NCBI GenBank assembly: GCA_005786775.1
Contig: SYDD01000120.1
Location: forward strand, 1-9,441
Reading direction: 5' to 3'
Length of the DNA: 9,441 nt
Source: Opitutaceae bacterium
Lineage (GTDB): Bacteria > Verrucomicrobiota > Verrucomicrobiia > Opitutales > Opitutaceae
Within the stretch, counting starts at the first letter, position 1. The number at the start of each line of letters is the position of its first letter. The notes under the pieces are model-generated. The model was not told the DNA's origin. It saw only the letters and a program-made list of their open reading frames with translations, and did no database searches. A program made the position numbers and the translations under genes. Below, piece after piece: positions 1-6,501 of this stretch.

Positions 1-1306
1 CACGGTCGGCGAAGCCGCGCAGGACCTCGCGCAGGTGTTGCGGCGCGAACGGCTTGTCGCCCAGCACCGCCCGCTGGCTCGCAGGCGGCCATTGCTCGAC
101 GAGCGGCCCCCGGATCTTCACCTCGTGGATGCGGATGTGCGGCAGCTTCCCCTCGCCGACGCTGATGATGCGGTTCAGGACGATGCCGAGCCCGTTCCGG
201 CGGTCCCGGCCACGATCACCCTGCGCCTCTTCCTGCGGCCACTTGTCCTTGTGGTACTCGATGATCCGCGCCCACGAGTTGCGGGCGCTTTTCGGTCCAT
301 TGGGGAACACGAAGCGCGGGGTTTGCCCGGCATCCAGCCAGACGCGGACCGTGCGCCACGCGGGCTCGCCGTCGTCCAGCACCAGCTCGGCGAGCATCGG
401 CTGAAGCGGTTGCGGCTGGTACAGCGCGCCGGCCCTCGCGTCACCGGGCACCAGCCCGAGCCGGAAGGGCTCGCGCGCATCGGTGCCGAAGATTTTTGGG
501 TCGTACGGGTGCGTCCGATTCATCGCCTGCACCCGCAGCTGGATCTCATAGTAGCCGTCGACCGGCACCCCCGCCTCGAAGGCGCTGATGAAGCCGTACC
601 CGCCCTCGTGGTGCGGGGTGTCCATGCATTCGTACAGGCCGATGAAGCTGTTGTTAAGCCGCCGGTGGGCGTTACTCATCTCGGGCTGGGTTTTGAAGTC
701 GCCGCGGAAATGCCACGCGCGCTCCTCCGGCCGTTCCCGCAGCGCGAAGGCCTTCTCGACGACGACGTCCGCCGCCTCGAGGTACTGCTCCAGCAGGTAG
801 CCCGAGGTCCGGAGCACGTCACCAAGGTTGTCCATCTGCTCCTCGGCCTGGTCGCGGGGAAAATTAGTGGTCGGGTCGAAAGCCGCCATGTTCAGGGCGA
901 ACAAATCGCCGACGGTGTTCAGGTATTCGCGGCGGTTCAGGCGGCGCAGGACCGTGCGGCCGCCGGTGCTCGCGAGGGCCTCGCGCCCCTCGGACAGCGC
1001 CCGCGCCAACTGCTCGAGGACCGCCTTCTGTTCCGCGGAAGTGGGCCGCTTAGCGTCGGCCGGCGGCATTTCGCCGAGATGGAGCTGGTCCATCATCTCC
1101 TTCAGCGCGAGCAGGGTATCCTCCTTCGTCGCCGGGAGCAGCAGCGTGTCGAAACGCCGGTCGGCCTTCTGCTTCCCGGGCCCGTGGCATTCGACGCAGT
1201 AGGTGGTGACGAAGCGCTGGATCGCCTCCGGGTCAGTCGCGGCGGGGAGCGGGGTGGCGAGCGCCGCGAGCAGCAGGATGACCGAAGAGAACCGGAGGCG
1301 GGGCAT
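1..1306 (-). CDS. Secreted PSCyt1/DUF1587 cytochrome-like protein (DUF1592 family), C-terminus beyond left edge
   Basis: The frame is open from the ATG at 1306 to the window edge (435 codons, no stop), so the gene is incomplete at its 3' end. Residues 1-23 form a Sec signal peptide (basic start, then SVILLLAAL, then PLPAA). A c-type haem motif C37-V-E-C40-H41 and a downstream GEMPP motif (M80 a plausible axial ligand) mark a PSCyt1 domain at about 30-103. RRLNRREYLNTVGDLF at 121-136 is the hallmark of DUF1587. Residues of about 220-350 look like a beta-rich accessory domain, and the phrase GPLVEQWPP is typical of DUF1592 proteins. The DUF1592/1588/1585 part expected in this family would lie outside the window. 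It follows the DUF1552 gene by 35 bp, so the two are probably co-transcribed. The leader (CCCCTTTCCGGTCC before ATG) has no Shine-Dalgarno sequence; the signal peptide decides the start. The family's biochemical role is unknown; periplasmic electron transfer or oxidative chemistry is only inferred. Confidence 0.9.
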   Translation of the reverse strand, partial: MPRLRFSSVILLLAALATPLPAATDPEAIQRFVTTYCVECHGPGKQKADRRFDTLLLPATKEDTLLALKEMMDQLHLGEMPPADAKRPTSAEQKAVLEQLARALSEGREALASTGGRTVLRRLNRREYLNTVGDLFALNMAAFDPTTNFPRDQAEEQMDNLGDVLRTSGYLLEQYLEAADVVVEKAFALRERPEERAWHFRGDFKTQPEMSNAHRRLNNSFIGLYECMDTPHHEGGYGFISAFEAGVPVDGYYEIQLRVQAMNRTHPYDPKIFGTDAREPFRLGLVPGDARAGALYQPQPLQPMLAELVLDDGEPAWRTVRVWLDAGQTPRFVFPNGPKSARNSWARIIEYHKDKWPQEEAQGDRGRDRRNGLGIVLNRIISVGEGKLPHIRIHEVKIRGPLVEQWPPASQRAVLGDKPFAPQHLREVLRGFADR

Positions 1307-1341
1307 GGACCGGAAAGGGGAGACGGGAAGGCCGCGCGGGC

Positions 1342-2658
1342 TCAGGTGAGGCCCGTGAGGGTGCCGGTGGCGGTGCCGAATTTCGCGGTCTCGACGCCGA
1401 AGCGCTGCAGCATCGAGACGTAGAGGTTGCACAGGGGCTGGCGACCGAGCCCCTTCTCCGGGTAGACCTTGTGCTCGCCGTGCCTGAACCCGCCACCGGC
1501 GAGGATGATCGGCAAGTTGCCGTTCGTGTGCGCGTTGGCGTTGCCCATTCCGCTGCCAAAGAGCACCATCGTGTGCTGCAGCAGCGTCCCTTCGCCCTCG
1601 CGGAGGGAGCCGAGTTTGGCGAGGAAGCGCGCGAATTGCTCCACCTGGTAGCGTTCCATCCTGATCAGGGCGGCGATGGCCTCGGGCCGCTGGCCGTGGT
1701 GGGAGAACGCGTGGTAGCCGCCGCTGAGGCCGAAGGCATTCGCCTCGAAGTCGCCGCCGATCTCGAAGGTCGCGATGCGGGTCGAGTCCGTCTGCAGGGC
1801 GAGCGCGATCAGGTCGTACATCACCGGCAGGTCGGAAACGAAACCCCTGTTCGCCGGCTCCGGCATTTTTGGGTCGGGCTTCGGCACGTTCGCCCACTGG
1901 CGGCGGAGCTCGATCTGCCTTTCCACGTCGCGGACTGATTCGAAGTACTCGTCCAGCTTCTCCTTGTCGCGCTGCCCGAGTTGGCGGCCGAGGGATCTCG
2001 CGTCGCCCTGCACCGCATCCAGGATTGATCCCTTCATCTCGAGCCGGTCCAGCGAGGCGGCGACATCAGTCGAGCTATCCGACACGAAGAGTTTCCGAAA
2101 CAGGGCGCGCGGCGTGCCGCTGGGCGGCACGCGCGTGCCGCTGCGCGTCCAGGACATCAGGCAGCCGCCGTGGATCCCGCTTTCGGAGCCGACCGCAAGG
2201 GAAGGAAACCGCGTCGCCCCGCCCATCGTTTCCGCGGCGCGCTGATCCAGGGTGAGATTGCCATCGGGCATCCCCTTCGCGTCGGCCGTGCGCACGCCGC
2301 TCAGGAAGGAGCTGATGGCGAAGTGCCCACCTTTCACCCCGTGATCGAGGCCGCTGAAGATCGTGCAGTCCTTCCGGTGCGGCGCGAGGGATTCGAGGTC
2401 GGTCGGCAACGCGTAATCCGTTCCCGCGGCCGTGGGAAAAAACGCCGGCGGGTGGAAACCTAGCATATTGCCGACACAGACCATCCGCCTCGGCCGCGTT
2501 CCGGCCGCGACTTTACCCGGCAGGGTGCCGACGGCCGCACCCTGGGCGAAGACGCGCCCGCCAAGCGACTCCAGCAGGGGCAGGGCGAGACTGATGCCGG
2601 CGCCGCGGAGGAAATGGCGCCGGGTCGGAAGGGCGGACGGGAGCGGGGAGGCGGACAT
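1342..2658 (-). CDS. Tat-exported DUF1552 protein (copy paired with the PSCyt1 gene)
   Basis: A 438-residue protein, ordinary length for DUF1552. The N-terminus carries a twin-arginine signal (TRRHFLRGAG, R13-R14) followed by a hydrophobic stretch and a likely cleavage near VFAQG, so it is expected to fold in the cytoplasm and be exported. Family motifs are near the C-terminus: SHHG at 319-322, GNANAH at 372-377 and LAGGGFRHGEH at 386-396. DUF1552 has no established reaction; the layout of these motifs recalls the DUF1501/alkaline-phosphatase-like group, but that is an impression and no metal ligands can be assigned. DUF1552 genes commonly sit beside PSCyt1/DUF1592 genes in Planctomycetes and Verrucomicrobia, which is what is seen here (35-bp gap). 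The start at 2658 is fixed by the Tat motif. Its leader is C/T-rich, has no Shine-Dalgarno sequence and contains a run of nine G on the plus strand. Confidence 0.93.
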   Translation of the reverse strand: MSASPLPSALPTRRHFLRGAGISLALPLLESLGGRVFAQGAAVGTLPGKVAAGTRPRRMVCVGNMLGFHPPAFFPTAAGTDYALPTDLESLAPHRKDCTIFSGLDHGVKGGHFAISSFLSGVRTADAKGMPDGNLTLDQRAAETMGGATRFPSLAVGSESGIHGGCLMSWTRSGTRVPPSGTPRALFRKLFVSDSSTDVAASLDRLEMKGSILDAVQGDARSLGRQLGQRDKEKLDEYFESVRDVERQIELRRQWANVPKPDPKMPEPANRGFVSDLPVMYDLIALALQTDSTRIATFEIGGDFEANAFGLSGGYHAFSHHGQRPEAIAALIRMERYQVEQFARFLAKLGSLREGEGTLLQHTMVLFGSGMGNANAHTNGNLPIILAGGGFRHGEHKVYPEKGLGRQPLCNLYVSMLQRFGVETAKFGTATGTLTGLT

Positions 2659-2674
2659 CGGAAGGGGCAGGAAC

Positions 2675-2683
2675 GGGGGGGGG
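2675..2683. repeat. Nine-G homopolymer in the leader of the DUF1552 gene
   Basis: An uninterrupted run of nine G (C on the coding strand) lies 16 bp upstream of the start codon at 2658, between that gene and the small frame ending at 2710. Tracts of this length are prone to slippage. It could change leader length or simply be a sequencing-sensitive spot. No function can be shown from sequence alone. Confidence 0.6.
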
Positions 2684-2709
2684 AAGCGCGGGGGAGCCGG
2701 ACGGGGGGA

Positions 2710-3003
2710 TTACGGTAGGAGGAGGGAAACCGGGACGTCGTCAAGGTAGTGCGGGGACGCGTCCGCGGGCCCATCGTCCGGCGCCTCCTCGCCGAGGATG
2801 CAGAGCGGACTGCGGGCCCCGCGAGGCAAGGGCATTCTCGGCGAGAACGGGTGCCATCGACCCGCACCGGGCCCCGTCTCGAGCGGCTGCGCCACCGACA
2901 CCACGCCGTCTTCCTGGGTCTTCGGCCAGAATCCCCTGGTGGCCTGCTCGAGCGTCTCGCTGAGCGCGGAGGCGCGCATTCGGTCCCGGAGATGCGACTG
3001 CAC
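2710..3003 (-). CDS. Small hypothetical protein or C-terminal gene remnant
   Basis: A 97-residue frame from a GTG at 3003 to TAA (89 residues if the in-frame ATG at 2979 is used). I do not recognise a family. The evidence that it is or was coding is compositional: by hand count G+C is about 74%, 54% and 86% at codon positions 1, 2 and 3, the profile expected of a real gene in a high-GC genome. The coding-like composition continues upstream of the GTG (NGNYPRVDAPDARDP) to an in-frame TGA near 3077, with no ATG or GTG in between. That suggests the visible part may be the tail of a longer, decayed gene. No signal peptide, membrane segment or Shine-Dalgarno sequence is visible; the C-terminal third is acidic and proline-rich. 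It lies 51 bp upstream of the DUF1552 gene and behind the receptor's terminator, so it could be the first gene of that transcript. Confidence 0.4.
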   Translation of the reverse strand: MQSHLRDRMRASALSETLEQATRGFWPKTQEDGVVSVAQPLETGPGAGRWHPFSPRMPLPRGARSPLCILGEEAPDDGPADASPHYLDDVPVSLLLP

Positions 3004-3065
3004 GGTGATAAAGCGCGCCGGATCGCGGGCATCGGGGGCATCGACGCGGGGATAATTCCCGTTGC

Positions 3066-3096
3066 GGCCCGCGCGGTCACATCAATTTCGCGGGCC
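3066..3096. repeat. Perfect 8-bp inverted repeat with 15-nt spacer
   Basis: GGCCCGCG at 3066-3073 and CGCGGGCC at 3089-3096 are exact reverse complements around the AT-richer spacer cggtcacatcaattt. The repeat lies in the gap between the receptor terminator and the small frame at 3003-2710. No T-tract follows on either strand, so it is not an obvious terminator. It could be an operator or a leader hairpin for the downstream transcript. GC-rich short repeats also arise by chance in this genome. Confidence 0.45.
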
Positions 3097-3160
3097 ACAG
3101 GGCGGGTACTTGCCGTGCCGCCGCCCGCCCGAGGGCACGCTTCCGCCCCATCGCGGGAGT

Positions 3161-3201
3161 CCCAAACAAACCGGCGCGCCCCCCGCAGGGAAGCGCGCCG
3201 G
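3161..3201 (-). terminator. Rho-independent terminator downstream of the TonB-dependent receptor
   Basis: Read on the minus strand, a perfect 9-bp GC-only stem CCGGCGCGC/GCGCGCCGG (arms at 3201-3193 and 3179-3171, 13-nt loop) is followed at once by TTTGTTT (3170-3164). It begins 26 bp past the receptor stop codon. Stem strength plus T-tract fit an intrinsic terminator, and it would separate the receptor transcript from the genes downstream. Confidence 0.75.
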
Positions 3202-3204
3202 CGC

Positions 3205-3222
3205 AAAAGGCGGAATTCCGCC
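3205..3222 (-). terminator. Second, smaller hairpin/T-tract directly after the receptor stop
   Basis: GGCGGAATTCCGCC at 3209-3222 is a perfect 14-bp palindrome (5-bp stem, AATT loop). On the minus strand it is followed by TTTT (3208-3205). It lies 4 bp beyond the receptor stop codon and just before the stronger terminator, giving a tandem arrangement. The stem is short, so it may contribute little alone. Confidence 0.45.
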
Positions 3223-3226
3223 CGGG

Positions 3227-6200
3227 TCAGAACATACCCCGGAGGCCGAACACCCAGTTCGCCCCGTACTCCTGCAACTGCCGCAGGGCGCGCTGCTGCC
3301 CCTCCACCACGCCGGGCGCGGTGTGGTACCAGCGCACCGGCTTGCCGGTGATGTTGCGGATCTGGGTGTACAGGGTCATCCGCGGCGTCAGGCGCCAGTT
3401 GAGCGAGACGTCGAACTGCGTGATCTCACCCTGGTACTGGCCGTAGGTGGTGCTGTCCGGGGTGTCCGGACGCCAGACCATGCCGACGGAACCGTTGAAC
3501 TTCTTGTACGCGTAGCCGAGGCGCGACGACACGCGGTAAGGCGCCAGGTTGGCCCGGCGGCGGTCCGCGTAGGCCCGCGAGAAGGCCACGTTGAAGTTCA
3601 GGCCCCGCAGGTACTCGCTGGGCAGGAACCCGAGGGTCTGGTTGTACGCCAGGTCCATCGAGCGGAAGGTCTGCTCGTCCGGACTGTTGACCGTCGTGCG
3701 GAAGGTGTACGCCGCGTAGTCGGGATCATCCACGCCGAAGTCCTCCGCCGAGAAGTCGAAGGTCTGGCGGAAGTTGGTCGCCTTCACCTGGGTCAGGTCG
3801 AGGGTCAGCTGGCCCGGCGAGCGCCCGCGGAAGTAGTACGCGAGACGCGACTGGAACTTCTTGTGGTACTCGGGCTGCAGCGCCGCGTTCGGCGCCGACA
3901 CGCGCAGGTTCACCTCATCGATGCCCCACACGCCCGTGATGCTATCGATCGGCGGCCGGGAGATCGACTTGTTGAAGCCGATCTGGAACTCGAAGTCCGG
4001 CAGGATGTAGTACTTGAACATGATCGACGGGAAATAATTCCGGTACACCGACGAGCGGGTCACCCGCGGGTTGTGGGTGTACTGGTAGATCATCCCCGGC
4101 AGGGTCAGCGCGCGGCCGCCGTTGGTGCCCGGCGCGTTCACCGCGTAACCGGCCGCCAGCACCTGCGCGCGCGTCTGCGGGTCAAACTCCCGCACGTCGT
4201 TCTGGGTCTCCTCCATCCGGACGCCGCCCAGCATCGTCAGCTTCGGCGACAGCCGCACGGTCGCCTGAGCGTAGCCCGAGGTCACCGTCTGCTGGAAGTC
4301 ACGCGGGTTGGCGAAAAACGCGGTGTAGTAGTTCTCCGGGGTCCCCATAGGCGTGAACCAGCCCGGGTAGTCCCGGAAGAGCAGCGCCACCGCCTGCCGG
4401 TTGACGCGCTGCGGCATCCCCTGCTGGCCGTTCACGTTGAACACCGTGAGGCCGTTGGTCGTGCCCATATCGAAGGGATGCGGCGAGATGAACTTGGGGC
4501 CGAGGTTCGACCAGTTGCCGAACGCAGTGTTGATGTTGGCCCCGTTGGTCGGGTTCACGGCCACGGTGTTGCCGCCCGGCCCGGTGTACGACCAGATGTC
4601 CCAGTCGCTCACGATGTTGTTGTTGCGGTCCTCGACCGCGACCTTGCCGCCGAACTTCAGCGAGGTCGGGAACCGCTCGAGGAACGGGACCGCCCAGCGC
4701 GCGTTCAGCTGCGCGCTCTGGATCTCGGTGATCCAGGTGCGGTTGTCGTTGTTCACCCGCGTGCCGCCAGAGCGGTTGTTGGTGTCGACGTAATTCGCCC
4801 GGTCGAACCAGTCCGGACCCGAGGTCTGGCGGATGCTCCACTCCCACGACTCCTGGTGCGGGCGCGTGGCGGTGAAGCCGGCCAGGGCGCTGCCGCCCTC
4901 GCTGCTGAGGAAGCCGCGCTCCAGCGACTCGTAATTATTCACCGAGCGGGAATAGCCCAGCGCGCCGTCGATCACCCAGCGGCCGGCCTTGTACTCAAAG
5001 CGCGGGGAGAAGGTGCGGGTGTAGGTGAGCTTCGCGGAGGTGCCGCCGCCGTTGTTTAGCTGGGCCGCGTTCGCGGTGCCCTCGCGCCGCGCGATGACGG
5101 TGTTGAGGCCGTCCCCGCCGACGGAGTTGCGGCCGTTGTTGACGTTCGCGTTGTCGTTGGCGGCGACGAAGGTGAAGTTCCGGTTCCAGAACTCGCCCTC
5201 GGTGTAGGTGTAGATGCCCGTCAGGGACACCACCAGGCTCGGAGTCACTTTCCAGTCCGCGGTCAGGGTCACCGCGTCCTTCAGGATGGTCTTGTTGCCG
5301 TCCTTGAAGTCGATCTGGCGCACGACCATCGGGCGCGGGTCACCGGCGTTCGGCGACCGGTTGTAGCCGTTGTTGACGACGTACTGCTCGGTGTAGGAGT
5401 GCGCGTGGCTGGCCGAGAGGAGGATGCCGACGCGCTGGTTCAGGAAGGACTCCGCATAGTCGAAGGAGTAATTGGGCTTCCACTTGTAGGACTCGCCGTC
5501 GCGGGGGCCCTTGGTCTTGCGCCAGGTGAACTCCTCGGCGTTGAAGTTGAGGCTCGTGTTGTAGGCCACGGTCCGGCCCTTCCGCTCGAAGGCGCGCTTG
5601 GTCCGCATATTGATGGTGCCCGCGGGATTGTCCGCGTCCGAATCCGGAGCGGAGGTGCGGTTGATCTCGATCGACTCGATGGCGGTGATGGAGAAGCCCT
5701 CGAAGGAGGTCGCGCGCGAGTTGGTGCCGCCGCCGCGGTTCGCGTCCGCGCTCGCTGAGCGGATGCCGTCGAACGACACGCCCACGTACTGGGAATCCAT
5801 CCCGCCGAGGCGGGGGCCGCGCGCCTCCGACTCCACGTAGTCGAGGTCGACGCCGGGGAGGTACTTCAGGAACTCGCCGACGTTGCCGTCGGTCACGTCG
5901 CCGAAGATGTCCGAGGCCACCGAGGTGGTGATGCTCATCGAGCGCCGCTGCGCCATGATGGCCTTGGCGTTGCCCTCGCGCTCGGAGGACACGGTGAACG
6001 CCTGCAGCTGCACGACGCCGCCCCCGGCCGCCGCGCCGGCCGCGGTGCTGGTCAGGCGGATCTCGCGGACGGCGGTCTGACCGGCGACCACCGTGAAGGT
6101 CTCCTTGACGGTGTTGTAGCCGGTGTAGTTGACGGTGATCGAGGCCGCCCCGGCGGGCACCTCGATGAATTGGAACGAGCCGTCGCCCTCGGAGAAGGTG

Positions 6201-6385
6201 ACCTTGTTGGTCCCATCGAGGGCGATCTGCGCGTCACGCACGTACTCCTGGCTGACCGGGTTGAAGATGCGCCCCTGGATGATGCCCGTGGCTTGGGCGC
6301 GAAGCGCGGCGGGCAGGGCGAACAGGGTGGAGAACACGACCAAGGTTCGCAGCCAGGTCGGGATCGGGTTAGGGTTTGGTGTCAT
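3227..6385 (-). CDS. TonB-dependent outer-membrane receptor with carboxypeptidase-regulatory-like N-domain
   Basis: A 1052-residue protein. Residues 1-30 are a signal peptide (hydrophobic TLVVFSTLFALPAAL, cleavage near ALRA/Q). Residues of about 35-112 form a CarboxypepD_reg-like beta-sandwich (IIQGRIFNP ... GDGSFQFIEVPAG ... VNYTGYNTV). VVQLQAFTVSS at 124-134 resembles a TonB box. The plug follows (about 140-270, with GEFLKYLPGVDLDYVE, ARGPRLGGMDSQYVGVSFDG and ESIEINR). The rest is rich in aromatic and alternating segments typical of a 22-strand barrel and ends in GLRGMF, a C-terminal Phe as recognised by the BAM machinery. Such receptors import bulky substrates (siderophores, glycans, peptides) using TonB energy; the substrate cannot be read from sequence. 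No SusD-like partner, FecR or sigma factor is adjacent; instead DUF1552 genes lie on both sides. The leader (AAACCCTTTTCCACC before ATG) lacks a Shine-Dalgarno sequence. Confidence 0.95.
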   Translation of the reverse strand: MTPNPNPIPTWLRTLVVFSTLFALPAALRAQATGIIQGRIFNPVSQEYVRDAQIALDGTNKVTFSEGDGSFQFIEVPAGAASITVNYTGYNTVKETFTVVAGQTAVREIRLTSTAAGAAAGGGVVQLQAFTVSSEREGNAKAIMAQRRSMSITTSVASDIFGDVTDGNVGEFLKYLPGVDLDYVESEARGPRLGGMDSQYVGVSFDGIRSASADANRGGGTNSRATSFEGFSITAIESIEINRTSAPDSDADNPAGTINMRTKRAFERKGRTVAYNTSLNFNAEEFTWRKTKGPRDGESYKWKPNYSFDYAESFLNQRVGILLSASHAHSYTEQYVVNNGYNRSPNAGDPRPMVVRQIDFKDGNKTILKDAVTLTADWKVTPSLVVSLTGIYTYTEGEFWNRNFTFVAANDNANVNNGRNSVGGDGLNTVIARREGTANAAQLNNGGGTSAKLTYTRTFSPRFEYKAGRWVIDGALGYSRSVNNYESLERGFLSSEGGSALAGFTATRPHQESWEWSIRQTSGPDWFDRANYVDTNNRSGGTRVNNDNRTWITEIQSAQLNARWAVPFLERFPTSLKFGGKVAVEDRNNNIVSDWDIWSYTGPGGNTVAVNPTNGANINTAFGNWSNLGPKFISPHPFDMGTTNGLTVFNVNGQQGMPQRVNRQAVALLFRDYPGWFTPMGTPENYYTAFFANPRDFQQTVTSGYAQATVRLSPKLTMLGGVRMEETQNDVREFDPQTRAQVLAAGYAVNAPGTNGGRALTLPGMIYQYTHNPRVTRSSVYRNYFPSIMFKYYILPDFEFQIGFNKSISRPPIDSITGVWGIDEVNLRVSAPNAALQPEYHKKFQSRLAYYFRGRSPGQLTLDLTQVKATNFRQTFDFSAEDFGVDDPDYAAYTFRTTVNSPDEQTFRSMDLAYNQTLGFLPSEYLRGLNFNVAFSRAYADRRRANLAPYRVSSRLGYAYKKFNGSVGMVWRPDTPDSTTYGQYQGEITQFDVSLNWRLTPRMTLYTQIRNITGKPVRWYHTAPGVVEGQQRALRQLQEYGANWVFGLRGMF

Positions 6386-6501
6386 GGTGGAAAAGGGTTT
6401 CGCGGCGGGAGGGCGAGGGGCGGGCGGGATGAGGGGCCGCGGTATCCGAGCCGCCGCCGCCCCGGCAAGCCGAAGCGGAGCGGCACGGGGCCCACCGGCG
6501 C

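Noticed and set aside
35..1423. Long plus-strand open frame opposite the PSCyt1 gene
   Set aside because: It is the mirror of a well-supported minus-strand gene in a high-GC genome; its protein is Arg/Pro/Val/His-rich, low in complexity and has no family motif.
2460..3206. 248-codon minus-strand frame covering the gap and the start of the DUF1552 gene
   Set aside because: It overlaps the Tat signal of the DUF1552 gene in another frame and is extremely rich in Arg, Pro and Ser, typical of a shadow.
3062..5059. 665-codon plus-strand open frame opposite the receptor
   Set aside because: It is antisense to a gene with signal peptide, plug and barrel features. The translated product is dominated by Arg, Val, His and Ala, as expected of a shadow frame.
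6360..6385. Telomere-like CCCTAACCC string at the start of the receptor gene
   Set aside because: It simply encodes the NPNPIP start of the signal peptide and is not repeated further.
6386..6501. Possible terminator between the upstream DUF1552 gene and the receptor
   Set aside because: Only weak, interrupted GC pairings and no T-tract were found in the 116-bp gap.
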